The notes under the pieces are model-generated. The model searched no databases, was not told the DNA's origin, and worked only from the letters and a program-made list of their open reading frames with translations. Positions 25,228 to 34,789 of a stretch of 64,000 nt of DNA are shown piece by piece. Within the stretch, counting starts at the first letter, position 1; every line of letters begins with the position of its first letter. The position numbers and the translations under genes are program-made. The stretch spans positions 744,001-808,000 of the forward strand of contig NZ_CP049156.1 in the NCBI RefSeq assembly GCF_011493005.1, read 5' to 3'. This DNA comes from Caballeronia sp. SBC1. GTDB lineage: Bacteria; Pseudomonadota; Gammaproteobacteria; Burkholderiales; Burkholderiaceae.

Positions 25228-28200
25228 ATGGCAAAGTTCTTTATCGATCGCCCGATTTTTGCGTGGGTGATCGCCATTATTCTGATGCTGGCGGGGATCG
25301 CTTCGATCTTCACCTTGCCGGTCGCGCAGTATCCGACCATCGCGCCGCCGGCCATTCAGATCAGTGCTACGTACCCGGGTGCGTCCGCCAGCACGGTGGA
25401 AAACACGGTAACGCAGGTGATCGAGCAGCAGATGAGCGGCCTCGATCACTTGCTCTACCTGTCTTCCACCAGTGATGACTCTGGTACGGCCACCATTACG
25501 CTGACATTCGCGGCCGGCACGAATCCGGACATCGCGCAGGTTCAGGTGCAGAACAAGCTGCAACTCGCAACGCCGCTCTTGCCGCAAGCCGTTCAGCAGC
25601 TTGGCTCCAAGGTGACGAAGTCGAGCAGCAGCTTCTTGATGGTGATGGCGTTCGTCTCTACAGACGGTTCCATGGGCCGTTACGACCTCGCTAACTACGT
25701 GGCGTCGAAGGTGGAAGACCCGATCAGCCGTATCGACGGGGTGGGTACGGTGACGTTGTTCGGCTCGCAATTCGCCATGCGGATCTGGCTGGACGCAACC
25801 AAGCTGAACAACTACGCGTTGACGCCAATCGACGTAACGAACGCCGTTGCTGCACAGAACGTACAGGTGGCCGGCGGCGGCTTGGGCGGCACACCAGCTG
25901 TTCCGGGCCAGATGCTGCAGGCAACCATTACGGAAGCCACGTTGCTGCAAACGCCTGAGCAGTTCGGCAACATCCTGCTGAAGGTGAATCAGGACGGCTC
26001 GCAAGTGCGCCTGAAGGACGTGGCGCGCATCGAGCTGGGCGGTGAGAACTACAACTTCGACACGAAGTACAACGGTCAGCCGACCGCCGGCTTCGGTATT
26101 CAGCTCGCCACGGGCGCCAACGCGCTGAACACGGCGAAACTGGTGCGCGCGAAGATCGACGACCTGTCGAAGTATTTCCCGCCAGGCCTGGTCGTGAAGT
26201 ATCCGTACGACACCACGCCGTTCGTGAAGCTGTCTATTGAAGAAGTGGTCAAGACGCTGATCGAAGGGATTGTGCTGGTGTTCCTGGTGATGTACCTGTT
26301 CCTGCAGAACCTGCGGGCCACGTTGATCCCGACCATTGCCGTGCCGGTCGTGCTGTTGGGTACCTTCGCAATCATGGGGCTGGTGGGTTTCTCCATCAAT
26401 ACGCTCTCCATGTTCGGGCTGGTGCTCGCCATCGGCTTGCTGGTGGACGATGCGATCGTGGTGGTGGAAAACGTCGAGCGGGTGATGGCCGAGGAGGGTT
26501 TATCTCCAAGGGATGCTACCCGCAAGGCGATGGACCAGATTACCGGCGCGCTGGTCGGCGTGGCGCTCGTGCTGTCGGCCGTGTTCGTGCCGGTGGCGTT
26601 CTCGGGCGGTTCGGTGGGCGCAATCTACCGGCAGTTTTCGCTGACTATTGTCGCGGCCATGGTCTTGTCCGTGCTGACCGCGTTGATTTTGACGCCGGCA
26701 TTGTGCGCGACGCTCCTGAAGCCGATCGAGAAGGGTCATCACGACGAGAAGAAGGGCTTCTTCGGCTGGTTCAACCGCACTTTCTCGAAGAGCCAGGACA
26801 AGTACCACAGCGGCGTGGAGCACGTGATCAAGCGCTCCGGGCGCTGGCTCATCATCTATCTGGTGGTGATCGTCGCGGTCGGTTTCCTGTTCGTTCGTCT
26901 GCCGAAGTCGTTCTTGCCTGACGAAGACCAGGGCACCATGTTCGTGCTCGTCCAGGCGCCGGCAGGTTCCACGCAGGAGCGCACGGCCAAGGTGCTCGCC
27001 GATGTAACCAACTGGCTGCTGACAGACCAGAAAGACATCGTCGAAGCGGTCTTTACGGTGAACGGTTTCAGCTTCGCGGGCCGGGGCCAGAACTCGGGCC
27101 TCGTGTTCGTGCGGATGAAAGACTACGGGCTGCGGCAGCACGCGGACCAGAAGGTGGGCGCGCTCGTCGGACGCATGTTCATGCACTTCGCCAGCTATAA
27201 GGACGCGATGATCTTCCCGGTCAATCCGCCGTCCATTCCGGAACTGGGTACCGCGTCGGGCTTCGACTTCGAGTTGGAGGATCGCTCGGGTCTCGGTCAC
27301 GCGAAGCTGATGGAAGCGCGCAATATGCTGCTCGGCATGGCCGCGAAGGATCCGACGCTCGCGCAGGTTCGTCCTAACGGCCTGAACGACACGCCGCAGT
27401 TCAAGGTGAACGTGGATCGCGAGAAGGCGAACGCGCTGGGCCTGTCGCCAGCGACTATCGACCAAGTGTTCTCGATCGCGTGGGCTTCGTCGTACGTGAA
27501 CAACTTCCTGGACGTCGATAACCGGATCAAGAAGGTCTACGTACAGGGCGACGCGCAGTTCCGCATGAACCCGGAAGACCTGAACAAGTGGTACGTGCGC
27601 AATACCGCCGGCGCGATGGTTCCGTTCGGTGCATTCGGCTCGGGCGAATGGATCTACGGCTCGCCGAAGCTCGAACGCTACAACGGTATTTCCGCGGTGG
27701 AAATCCAGGGTGCGGCCGCGCCGGGCAAGTCGACGGGTCAGGCCATGCAGGCCATCGAGGCAATCGCGGCGAAGTTGCCGGCGGGTATTGGTTACGAGTG
27801 GACGGGCTTGTCGCTGCAGGAACGCCAGTCGGGTTCGCAGGCGCCAATCTTGTACGGCATCTCGATCCTCGTCGTGTTCTTGTGTCTCGCGGCACTGTAT
27901 GAAAGCTGGTCGATTCCGTTCTCGGTGATCATGGTCGTGCCGCTCGGTATCCTGGGCGCGTTGCTCGCGGCTACCCTGCGCGGGCTGGAAAACGACGTGT
28001 TCTTCCAGGTCGGCTTGCTGACTACGGTGGGGTTGTCGGCGAAGAACGCGATTCTGATCGTGGAATTCGCACGTGATCTGCGCAGTCAGGGCAGGACCAC
28101 GGTGGAAGCGGCAATGGAAGCGGCGCGCCAGCGGTTGCGCCCGATTCTGATGACATCCATGGCATTTATTCTCGGCGTGCTGCCGCTGGCTATCAGTAAC

Positions 28201-28419
28201 GGCGCGGGCTCGGCGAGCCAGCACGCGATTGGTACTGGCGTGATCGGCGGGATGCTGACCGCGACCTTCCTGGCAATTTTCATGATCCCGATGTTCTTTG
28301 TCGTGATCAGCAAAATCAGCCATGACAAGGGTACGTCGCAGCACAACCACGACGGCGACGGCAATGGCGGCAATGGTGGCCAAGGCGGCACGGCTGCTCC
28401 GGCCAAGGAAGGACATTGA
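25228..28419 (+). CDS. bpeB: RND multidrug efflux transporter, HAE1 family (AcrB/MexB/BpeB type)
   Basis: Proton-driven inner-membrane trimeric exporter of 1063 residues with 12 membrane helices and two large periplasmic loops. It opens with [14 protein letters not shown], typical of HAE1 pumps. TM4 carries the proton-relay Asp pair in [18 protein letters not shown] (near residue 407). TM10-12 include [17 protein letters not shown] and [19 protein letters not shown]. The last 35 residues form a hydrophilic Asn/Gly/His/Asp-rich tail not seen in AcrB. The adaptor precedes it, and the channel gene begins 1 nt after its stop. Substrates are likely to include aminoglycosides, macrolides, fluoroquinolones or quorum signals by family analogy; the sequence does not decide. 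Confidence 0.95.
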   Translation: MAKFFIDRPIFAWVIAIILMLAGIASIFTLPVAQYPTIAPPAIQISATYPGASASTVENTVTQVIEQQMSGLDHLLYLSSTSDDSGTATITLTFAAGTNPDIAQVQVQNKLQLATPLLPQAVQQLGSKVTKSSSSFLMVMAFVSTDGSMGRYDLANYVASKVEDPISRIDGVGTVTLFGSQFAMRIWLDATKLNNYALTPIDVTNAVAAQNVQVAGGGLGGTPAVPGQMLQATITEATLLQTPEQFGNILLKVNQDGSQVRLKDVARIELGGENYNFDTKYNGQPTAGFGIQLATGANALNTAKLVRAKIDDLSKYFPPGLVVKYPYDTTPFVKLSIEEVVKTLIEGIVLVFLVMYLFLQNLRATLIPTIAVPVVLLGTFAIMGLVGFSINTLSMFGLVLAIGLLVDDAIVVVENVERVMAEEGLSPRDATRKAMDQITGALVGVALVLSAVFVPVAFSGGSVGAIYRQFSLTIVAAMVLSVLTALILTPALCATLLKPIEKGHHDEKKGFFGWFNRTFSKSQDKYHSGVEHVIKRSGRWLIIYLVVIVAVGFLFVRLPKSFLPDEDQGTMFVLVQAPAGSTQERTAKVLADVTNWLLTDQKDIVEAVFTVNGFSFAGRGQNSGLVFVRMKDYGLRQHADQKVGALVGRMFMHFASYKDAMIFPVNPPSIPELGTASGFDFELEDRSGLGHAKLMEARNMLLGMAAKDPTLAQVRPNGLNDTPQFKVNVDREKANALGLSPATIDQVFSIAWASSYVNNFLDVDNRIKKVYVQGDAQFRMNPEDLNKWYVRNTAGAMVPFGAFGSGEWIYGSPKLERYNGISAVEIQGAAAPGKSTGQAMQAIEAIAAKLPAGIGYEWTGLSLQERQSGSQAPILYGISILVVFLCLAALYESWSIPFSVIMVVPLGILGALLAATLRGLENDVFFQVGLLTTVGLSAKNAILIVEFARDLRSQGRTTVEAAMEAARQRLRPILMTSMAFILGVLPLAISNGAGSASQHAIGTGVIGGMLTATFLAIFMIPMFFVVISKISHDKGTSQHNHDGDGNGGNGGQGGTAAPAKEGH

Positions 28420-28420
28420 G

Positions 28421-30073
28421 ATGCTAAAACACTCCTTGATAGCGGCAGCGGTCGCGCTTTTCGCGGCTGGCTGCACGATGGCGCCGAAGTACGAGCGCCC
28501 GGCGGCGCCCGTCGACCAGACGTTCCCGACGGGCGGCGTCTATGACAAGCAACCGGACACGGCATCGTCGTCCTCGCCAAGCGGCTCGGCGCAGGATAAG
28601 CCGGCGGTGGACATCGGCTGGCGCGATTTCTTCGTCGATGCACGCTTGCAGCAGATCGTTGCGATCGCGCTGAAGAACAACCGTGATCTGCGCGTGTCCA
28701 TGCTCAACGTGGCAGCGGCGCGCTCGCAGTATCAGATCACGCGTGCCGAGTTGCTGCCCACGCTCGACGCAGTCGGGTCGCAGAGCAAGCAGCGTACGCC
28801 GAAGGACTTGTCGTTGTTCGGGCAGACTCTCTCGACCAGCTATTCGGTCGGCGTGAATGCGTCCTGGGAAATCGACTTCTTCGGGCGGATCCAGAGCCTG
28901 AAGGACCAGGCGCTCGAGCAGTATTTCGCGTTGGCGGAAACGCGCAAGGCGGCGGAAATCTCGCTGGTGTCTCAAGTCGCCGATCAGTACCTGACCATGC
29001 TGTCGGACGATGACCAGCTCACCGTCACGCGCAATACGTTGAAGACGGCGGACGAGTCGTATCGGATCACGAAGCTGCAATTCGATAACGGCGTGGGCAC
29101 CGAACTCGACGTGCGTCAGGCGCAGGGCATTCAGCAACAGGCCGCCGCCAACCTGCAGTCGCAATTGCGTCTGCGGGCGCAGGCCGAGAATGCGCTGGTG
29201 TTGTTGATTGGTGAGCCGTTGCCGGCAGATTTGCCGCCGGGCCTGCCGCTCGACAGCCAGAACCTGCTTACCGATATCCCCGCCGAACTGCCTTCGGACC
29301 TGCTTATACGGCGTCCGGATATTGCGTCGGCGGAGCATTCGCTGCTCGCGGCGAACGCGAACATTGGTGCGGCGCGCGCGGCGTTTTTCCCGAAGATTTC
29401 GCTGACGGGTAGCTTCGGCACGTTGGCGCCTTCGCTTGGCACGTTGTTCAAGCCGGGTTCGGCGGCATGGTCGTTCGCTCCGCAAATCTCGATTCCAATT
29501 TTCGAGGGCGGCACGAATCTGGCCAATCTGGATCTGGCTCAGATCCAGAAGCGCATCGAGATCGCGAATTACGAGAAGGCGATCCAGACGGCGTTCCGCG
29601 AAGTAGCGGACGGGCTGGCCGCGCGCGGCACTTACGACGAGCAGATCAAGGCGCTCGAGTTGTATGTGAAGTCGCAGGCTCGCGGGCTGGAGCTGTCGGA
29701 TCTGCGATATCGCAACGGCGTGGACAACTATCTGAGCGTGCTGACGGCCCAGACCAACCTGTACACCGCGCAGCAGTTGCTGATCACGGCGCGGCTGAAC
29801 CGGGCGACGAATCTCGTCGATTTGTATCGTGAGCTGGGTGGCGGCTGGATCGAGCATGCAGGCGATCAGCCGCGTCCTTCGGACGCAATGCCGAATTACC
29901 GCGATATCGGCACGCCGACAGCGGCTGCCGCTCCTGCGGCTTCCGCTACGACGGTCAGCTCGGCTTCGACTGGTTCGACTGGTTCGGCGAAGCTGGTGCC
30001 GGTGCAGCATCTGGTGCCGGCGGCGAAGCCCCAGATTGATGCCGACGGGAAAGCAGTGGGATCGGCGGGGTAG
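28421..30073 (+). CDS. oprB: Outer-membrane efflux channel lipoprotein (OprM/NodT family)
   Basis: Outer-membrane TolC-like channel of 550 residues. The start ATG 28421 lies 1 nt after the transporter stop, indicating translational coupling; an earlier in-frame ATG lies inside bpeB and is rejected. The lipobox is AAGC with Cys at about residue 18, then MAPKYERP as in OprM-type proteins. Two OEP repeats are present: about 60-265 and 275-460, with WEIDFFGR, ELDVRQAQ, RRPDIASAEHSL and the second-repeat RNGVDNYLSVLTAQ. The C-terminal 60-70 residues are Ala/Ser/Thr-rich and extend beyond OprM. A strong terminator at 30096-30131 closes the operon. The symbol oprB here means the BpeAB partner, not the glucose porin. 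Confidence 0.92.
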   Translation: MLKHSLIAAAVALFAAGCTMAPKYERPAAPVDQTFPTGGVYDKQPDTASSSSPSGSAQDKPAVDIGWRDFFVDARLQQIVAIALKNNRDLRVSMLNVAAARSQYQITRAELLPTLDAVGSQSKQRTPKDLSLFGQTLSTSYSVGVNASWEIDFFGRIQSLKDQALEQYFALAETRKAAEISLVSQVADQYLTMLSDDDQLTVTRNTLKTADESYRITKLQFDNGVGTELDVRQAQGIQQQAAANLQSQLRLRAQAENALVLLIGEPLPADLPPGLPLDSQNLLTDIPAELPSDLLIRRPDIASAEHSLLAANANIGAARAAFFPKISLTGSFGTLAPSLGTLFKPGSAAWSFAPQISIPIFEGGTNLANLDLAQIQKRIEIANYEKAIQTAFREVADGLAARGTYDEQIKALELYVKSQARGLELSDLRYRNGVDNYLSVLTAQTNLYTAQQLLITARLNRATNLVDLYRELGGGWIEHAGDQPRPSDAMPNYRDIGTPTAAAAPAASATTVSSASTGSTGSAKLVPVQHLVPAAKPQIDADGKAVGSAG

Positions 30074-30095
30074 GGTTTTACGTGGTTCAGATGTT

Positions 30096-30131
30096 AAAAA
30101 ACCGCAGCCTTTTAGAGCTGCGGTTTTTTTT
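30096..30131. terminator. Intrinsic terminator of the efflux operon
   Basis: AAAAAA plus CCGCAGC (30096-30108) pairs with GCTGCGG plus T-run (30117-30131) around an 8-nt loop. It is bidirectional in form and lies between the channel gene and the convergent permease gene. Confidence 0.95.
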
Positions 30132-30174
30132 ATTAGTCTCTCAGGTCCGCACTAACAGCGATTTGACGCACCCC

Positions 30175-31548
30175 TCAGTGCTTCACCTTCGGTGTCCTAT
30201 CAAAATCCCTTCCTGCATGGCGGATCGCGCACGTCGCATCGCGTTCCTTCTTCACGCCGTTGAACACAATATTCAGCAGCACCGCCGACACCGACGCCAG
30301 CAGAATCCCGCTATGAAGAATCGGTTCCAGCGCATGCGGTAGCTGCGAGAAGAACTTCGGCGCGACCACCGGCACGAGTCCCAGTCCAATACTCACCGCG
30401 ACGATAAACAGGTTGTGATGGTTCTTGACGAAGTCGACCTTCGACAACACCTTGATCCCGTTCGCCGCGACCATGCCGAACATGACAATGCCCGCGCCGC
30501 CAAGCACGAACGGCGGCACCGACGCCACCACCTGCGCCATCTTCGGAAACAGCCCGAGCAGAACCAGGATCACACCGCCGGTCGCACAGACGAAGCGGCT
30601 CTTCACACCCGTGACGCCGATCAGCCCGACGTTCTGCGAGAACGACGTATGCGGAAACGAGTTGAAGATCCCGCCAATCAGCGTCCCCAATCCATCCACT
30701 CTCAGCCCGCGCACCAGCGCATCCTGATCGACCGGACGCTCGACCATGTCGCCGACGGCCAGGAACATGCCCGTCGATTCGATGAACGTCACGAACATGA
30801 CGATGACCATCGTTGCAATGGAAAGCGGGTCGAAGTGCGGCAGGCCGAAGTGAAACGGCAGCACGATGCCGACCCACGGCGCGTTCGTCACGCCGTTGAG
30901 ATCGACGCGTCCAAGCGACATGGCAATCCCGAACCCCGCCACAATGCCGAGCAGCACGGAAATATTCGCGATAAACCCGCGTGCAAACTTGTTGATCATC
31001 AGGATCAGCGTGAGCACGACCAGCGCCAGCAGCAGATAAACCGGATTGCCGTACTCAGGGTTCCCAACACCGCCGGCTGCCCAGTTGATGCCCACGCCCA
31101 TCAGCGACAAACCGATCACCGCGATCACCGTGCCGACCACCACGGGCGGGAAAAAGCGCAGCAACTTTCCGATCATCGGTGCGAGGAAAATCCCCACGAT
31201 GCCTGCTGCGATCGTCGCGCCGAATACGTCGAGAATGCCGAGCCCCGGATTCGTGCCGATAGCGACCATCGGGCCAACCGCAGCAAACGTGCAGCCCATG
31301 ATCACCGGTAAGCGGATGCCGAAAATCCAGAGGCCCAACGTCTGGATCAGTGTTGCGACGCCGCACGAGAACAAATCGGCGCTGATGAGGAACGCGATCT
31401 GATCTTTGGGCAGCTTGAGCGCCGCGCCAAGAATCAGCGGGACCGCGACGGCGCCCGCGTACATCACGAGTACATGCTGAATGCCGAGTGTAAGCAACTG
31501 CGCGGCGGGTAACCGTTCGTCGCAAGGGTGAACCGGGTTCGATGCCAT
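30175..31548 (-). CDS. NCS2-family nucleobase permease (xanthine/uric acid type)
   Basis: Inner-membrane nucleobase:H+ symporter of 457 residues with about 14 membrane spans. It shows the TM1 His motif GIQHVLVMYAG, the TM8 segment FIESTGMFLAVG and the family signature QNVGLIGVTGVKSR between TM9 and TM10. The Glu in FIES and the QN-x-G motif fit the xanthine/urate branch (XanP, UacT, YgfU) rather than uracil permeases. The Lys/Arg-rich C-terminus is cytosolic. It is monocistronic and convergent with the efflux operon. Nested inverted repeats lie 24-93 bp upstream of its start. No purine-salvage enzyme is adjacent, so the exact cargo is uncertain. Confidence 0.88.
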   Translation of the reverse strand: MASNPVHPCDERLPAAQLLTLGIQHVLVMYAGAVAVPLILGAALKLPKDQIAFLISADLFSCGVATLIQTLGLWIFGIRLPVIMGCTFAAVGPMVAIGTNPGLGILDVFGATIAAGIVGIFLAPMIGKLLRFFPPVVVGTVIAVIGLSLMGVGINWAAGGVGNPEYGNPVYLLLALVVLTLILMINKFARGFIANISVLLGIVAGFGIAMSLGRVDLNGVTNAPWVGIVLPFHFGLPHFDPLSIATMVIVMFVTFIESTGMFLAVGDMVERPVDQDALVRGLRVDGLGTLIGGIFNSFPHTSFSQNVGLIGVTGVKSRFVCATGGVILVLLGLFPKMAQVVASVPPFVLGGAGIVMFGMVAANGIKVLSKVDFVKNHHNLFIVAVSIGLGLVPVVAPKFFSQLPHALEPILHSGILLASVSAVLLNIVFNGVKKERDATCAIRHAGRDFDRTPKVKH

Positions 31549-31975
31549 GTCGTCTCTGTCTCCGTTTGTCGACCGGAGTTGGCGCTGTCGACCAGAGTTG
31601 GCGCTTTAGCGCTTACTCTGGTCCCATGTGCTTACTCCGGTCCCATGCAAGTTGTTTGCGTTGATCCGAGCGTGTCCCTCGAATTAGTGATTCAAGGTAA
31701 GTGGCGCAAAAAGCGAGAACAAGTCGACGTTGGCGTATGGCCCCCTTAGCCGCGCTGATATGCCGCGAGTGCCTTAATATCGCGTCTGGCGCAGTGAGGC
31801 CACGGCTGGCGGGCGAAGGACGATTTGCGTCGCGCCTGGCAGGGCGTCGAGATACGAGGCGTGGTTATGATGGTTATCTGCCGGCCGACATAGTCTGTTT
31901 TCCAGAGGCGCGGCGCGGGCAGCGGGTAAACCCGTCGCAACCCGTTTTTATCGCTTACTTTTTCTACAAATCTCC
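31549..31975. other. Intergenic region between permease and kinase genes
   Basis: This 427-bp gap lies between two divergent genes. It contains the nested inverted-repeat element at 31572-31641 and no supported gene; the short frames on the plus strand lack ribosome sites and homology. Promoters for both flanking genes must lie here, but no clear -35/-10 pair stands out. Confidence 0.55.
31572..31641. repeat. Nested inverted-repeat element
   Basis: Outer arms ACCGGAGT (31572-31579) and ACTCCGGT (31634-31641) enclose inner arms ACCAGAGT (31591-31598) and ACTCTGGT (31615-31622), which enclose GCGCT-TT-AGCGC (31601-31612). The two left arms are also followed by the same TTGGCGCT. The result can fold into a long interrupted hairpin. 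The two arm pairs differ from each other by one compensating base change. Confidence 0.85.
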
Positions 31976-33406
31976 ATGCGATTTCTTGGCATCGATCTGG
32001 GCACGGCATCGCTGAAACTCGCTATCGTTGATGAGGACGGTCACGAGCGCGCCTTCGCGAGCGCCGCGTACGCAGTCACCACGCCGTTTCCCGGTTGGGC
32101 GGAAACGCCGGTGGAATTCTGGTGGAATGCATTGCGCGATGCAGCCGCACGCTTGCCCGCGCATGAGCGTGAGCAGGTGAATGCGATCGGTTTCTCGGGG
32201 CAGATGCATGGCGTTGTAGTCACGGATGAAAACAACCAGGCGCTGCGCCCCGCGATGTTATGGCCCGATACCCGCGCGCTCGATTTGCTCGACGCTTGGG
32301 GCGAGCCGCAAGCGAATCCCGTTGCGCCTGGCATGGCGGGGCCGCTGCTGCACTGGCTTGCCGCGAATGAGCCCGCAGTGATGAGCAAGACGCGCTGGGC
32401 GTTGCAGCCGAAAGACTGGCTGCGCACGGCGCTGGGCGGCGAAGTCTGCACTGATCCGTCGGACGCGTGCGCCACCGCGCTTGCTGAACCTTCGGGCGTG
32501 TGGGACGACGCTTTCATCGCGGAAATCGGGCTGCGGCGCGAGTGGTTCGCGCCGCTCGCGCCATCGTATGCCGCGGCGGGGACGTTGAACGCTGAGGGCG
32601 CTGCATTGCTTGGCCTGCGCGCGGGCATTGTGCTGGCCGTGGGTGCGGGCGACACCGCTTGCGCCGCGCTCGGCAGCGGTCTTTTTGCCGATGGCGACGC
32701 GTTGCTGACCACCGGCAGCGGCGGCCAGATCGTGGTGATGTCGGCTGATCAGCCGGCCTCTGTCATCGGCCTGCACGCGTATCGTGCGGCGACTGACCAG
32801 TGGTATCGGATGGCTGCAATGCAGAACGTGGGCGTGGCGCTCGAAGCGGTGCGCGGCTGGCTCGGCTACACGAACTGGGCGAGTGCCTATGACGACGCGT
32901 TCAGCATGCCGGCATCCACGCGCGTGACGTTCTTGCCGTACGTGAGCGGTGAGCGTTCGCCGTGGATGAATCCATCGGCAAGAGCGGGTTGGCTCGGCCT
33001 CGGTCTTGGCGACACACGCGGCACGATGATGCGCGCGGCTTTCGAAGGCGTGGCGTTCGCGTTGCGCGCCGGTCTCGATGCCATTCGTCTGAACGCCGGA
33101 CCCTCGGCCGTCGTACGAACCCTGCGGCTTGCTGGCGGCGGCTCGATCGATCCTCGCTGGCGCCAGCTTCTGGCCGACGCGCTCGACGCCGACCTGCAAG
33201 CCGTCGATTGCCCGAACGCAGCGACGCGCGGCGCGGCAATACTCGGCGGCATCGCGCTTGGGTCGTGGCACGCGTCGGATCTGGCGGCGCTGGCGCCATC
33301 GGCGACGCTGGTTGCATCGCCGCGCGGTACAGATAGCGACGAGGACCTGGCGCTCCGTCATACGCGTTTCATCGATTTATACCAGCGTAACGCGAGCTGG
33401 TTTTGA
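31976..33406 (+). CDS. FGGY-family carbohydrate kinase (xylulokinase-like)
   Basis: Cytosolic sugar kinase of 476 residues with two actin-like ATPase domains. The N-terminal LGIDLGTASLKLAIVD is the phosphate-1 loop; FSGQMHGVVV and LWPDTRA match xylulokinases; GAGDTACAALG holds the presumed catalytic Asp at about residue 226 (GGGDNA in the second kinase of this window). LPYVSGERSPWMNP is also xylulokinase-like, and RLAGGGSIDPRWRQLLAD is the adenosine site. It is followed after 79 bp by an AGE-family isomerase. Since some AGE isomerases interconvert lyxose and xylulose or mannose and fructose, the pair may feed lyxose or mannose into central metabolism; this is inference. A second, more typical xylB lies at 47393-48874. 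Confidence 0.85.
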   Translation: MRFLGIDLGTASLKLAIVDEDGHERAFASAAYAVTTPFPGWAETPVEFWWNALRDAAARLPAHEREQVNAIGFSGQMHGVVVTDENNQALRPAMLWPDTRALDLLDAWGEPQANPVAPGMAGPLLHWLAANEPAVMSKTRWALQPKDWLRTALGGEVCTDPSDACATALAEPSGVWDDAFIAEIGLRREWFAPLAPSYAAAGTLNAEGAALLGLRAGIVLAVGAGDTACAALGSGLFADGDALLTTGSGGQIVVMSADQPASVIGLHAYRAATDQWYRMAAMQNVGVALEAVRGWLGYTNWASAYDDAFSMPASTRVTFLPYVSGERSPWMNPSARAGWLGLGLGDTRGTMMRAAFEGVAFALRAGLDAIRLNAGPSAVVRTLRLAGGGSIDPRWRQLLADALDADLQAVDCPNAATRGAAILGGIALGSWHASDLAALAPSATLVASPRGTDSDEDLALRHTRFIDLYQRNASWF

Positions 33407-33485
33407 CGCATGTTTTCGACCTCCGCTTACACTAACGCTCGCTCAAGCGAATCCACGAGAAAGCACGACAAGCCTCATACGAAAT

Positions 33486-34718
33486 ATGTCCGATACAACC
33501 ACGTCCTTGCCTACCCATCCTGACCATCCCGACTTTCGCTCGCGTGAGTTCCTGCTCGATCACGCACTGCGGACCATGACCTTTTATCACCCGCACTGCA
33601 TGGACCCGGCGGGCGGTTTCTATCATTTCTACAAGGATGACGGCACCCTCTATGACCGCAAGTCGCGGCATCTGGTGTCGAGCACGCGCTTTGTTTTCAA
33701 CTATGCAATGGCGTACAAACACTTCGGCCTTGATGAGTATCGCGGCGGTGTGCGTCATGGCATTGAATACCTGCGTGAGTTTCATCGTGATCCGCAGACC
33801 GGTGGTTATGCGTGGACGCTTAACGGTCGCGATGTCACCGACGCGACCAATCATTGCTACGGCCTCGCGTTCGTCGTGCTGGCCTATGCGAAGGCTCTGG
33901 AAGCAGGTTTCGAAGAAGCGCGCGGGTATCTTGAAGAAACCTGGGACCTGATGGAAAAGCACTTCTGGGACGCGGCTCACGGGTTGTACAAAGACGAAGC
34001 GAGCGCGGATTGGGTGGTGTCGGACTATCGCGGACAAAACGCCAACATGCATGCCTGCGAAGCAATGCTCGCGGCTTTCGAGGCGTCGCAAGATGTGCGT
34101 TATCTGGACCGGGCCGCGCTGCTCGCGGACAACATGGTGAATCGTCAGGCAGCGCTTGCGGGCGGCTTGGTCTGGGAGCATTACAAGCCGGACTGGTCGG
34201 TCGACTGGGAATACAACAAGGGCGACAAGACCAACATCTTCCGTCCGTGGGGATTCCAGCCGGGCCATCAGACCGAATGGGCGAAGCTGCTCCTGATTCT
34301 CGACCGGCATCGTCCGGACCCGTGGCACGTCGCGCGCGCACGAGAACTGTTTGATCGTGCGCTGGAATTCTCGTGGGACCACGAGCACGGCGGGATGATT
34401 TACGGCTTCGATATCAAAGGCGAGTTCTACGACGAAGACAAGTATTTCTGGGTCCAGGCAGAGTCGCTGGCTGCCGCCGCGTTGCTCGCCGATCAAGCCG
34501 GGAAAGCCGGTGACAAGGCGACGGCAGCGCGTTACTGGAACGATTACAACCGTTTGTGGGCGTATAGCTGGGACCATTTCGTCGATCACAAATGGGGCGC
34601 GTGGTACCGGATACTCGCCCGAGACAACACGAAATACAGTAACGAAAAAAGCCCGGCCGGCAAGGTCGACTATCACACCATGGGTGCATGCTATGAAGTA
34701 CTAAACGTCGTTTCTTGA
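33486..34718 (+). CDS. AGE-family epimerase/isomerase (mannose isomerase-like)
   Basis: N-acylglucosamine 2-epimerase superfamily protein with an (alpha/alpha)6 barrel, 410 residues. The start is ATG 33486; the open frame extends upstream into the kinase gene but only antisense-like sequence is found there. Active-site-like motifs include SSTRFVFNYAMAY, ATNHCYGLAFVVLAYA, QNANMHACEAMLAAFE, WGFQPGHQTEWAKLL, ESLAAAALL and the terminal KVDYHTMGACYE, with His residues placed as in YihS-type aldose-ketose isomerases. These act on mannose, lyxose or sulfoquinovose. Co-localisation with a xylulokinase-like gene favours lyxose/xylulose or mannose/fructose. It precedes frmA by 71 bp with no visible terminator. 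Confidence 0.85.
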   Translation: MSDTTTSLPTHPDHPDFRSREFLLDHALRTMTFYHPHCMDPAGGFYHFYKDDGTLYDRKSRHLVSSTRFVFNYAMAYKHFGLDEYRGGVRHGIEYLREFHRDPQTGGYAWTLNGRDVTDATNHCYGLAFVVLAYAKALEAGFEEARGYLEETWDLMEKHFWDAAHGLYKDEASADWVVSDYRGQNANMHACEAMLAAFEASQDVRYLDRAALLADNMVNRQAALAGGLVWEHYKPDWSVDWEYNKGDKTNIFRPWGFQPGHQTEWAKLLLILDRHRPDPWHVARARELFDRALEFSWDHEHGGMIYGFDIKGEFYDEDKYFWVQAESLAAAALLADQAGKAGDKATAARYWNDYNRLWAYSWDHFVDHKWGAWYRILARDNTKYSNEKSPAGKVDYHTMGACYEVLNVVS

Positions 34719-34789
34719 CGTAGTGCGGCAGTAGGATGCGCCGCCTGCCAGTCACTCTGAATCAACGATCAACGAAAGGAGCCGAACAC

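Noticed and set aside
26500..28476. 658-codon minus-strand frame opposite the RND transporter, and the 528-codon frame at 28424-30010
   Set aside because: Both mirror well-conserved plus-strand genes, are rich in Arg, His and Gln, and show no motif of their own.
31549..31700. Purine or xanthine riboswitch upstream of the NCS2 permease
   Set aside because: I looked for a conserved aptamer-like fold on the minus strand and saw only the nested inverted repeat; a covariance-model search would be needed to support a riboswitch.
33129..33485. N-terminal extension of the AGE isomerase into the kinase gene
   Set aside because: The extension is an out-of-frame reading of the kinase; conserved sequence begins after ATG 33486.
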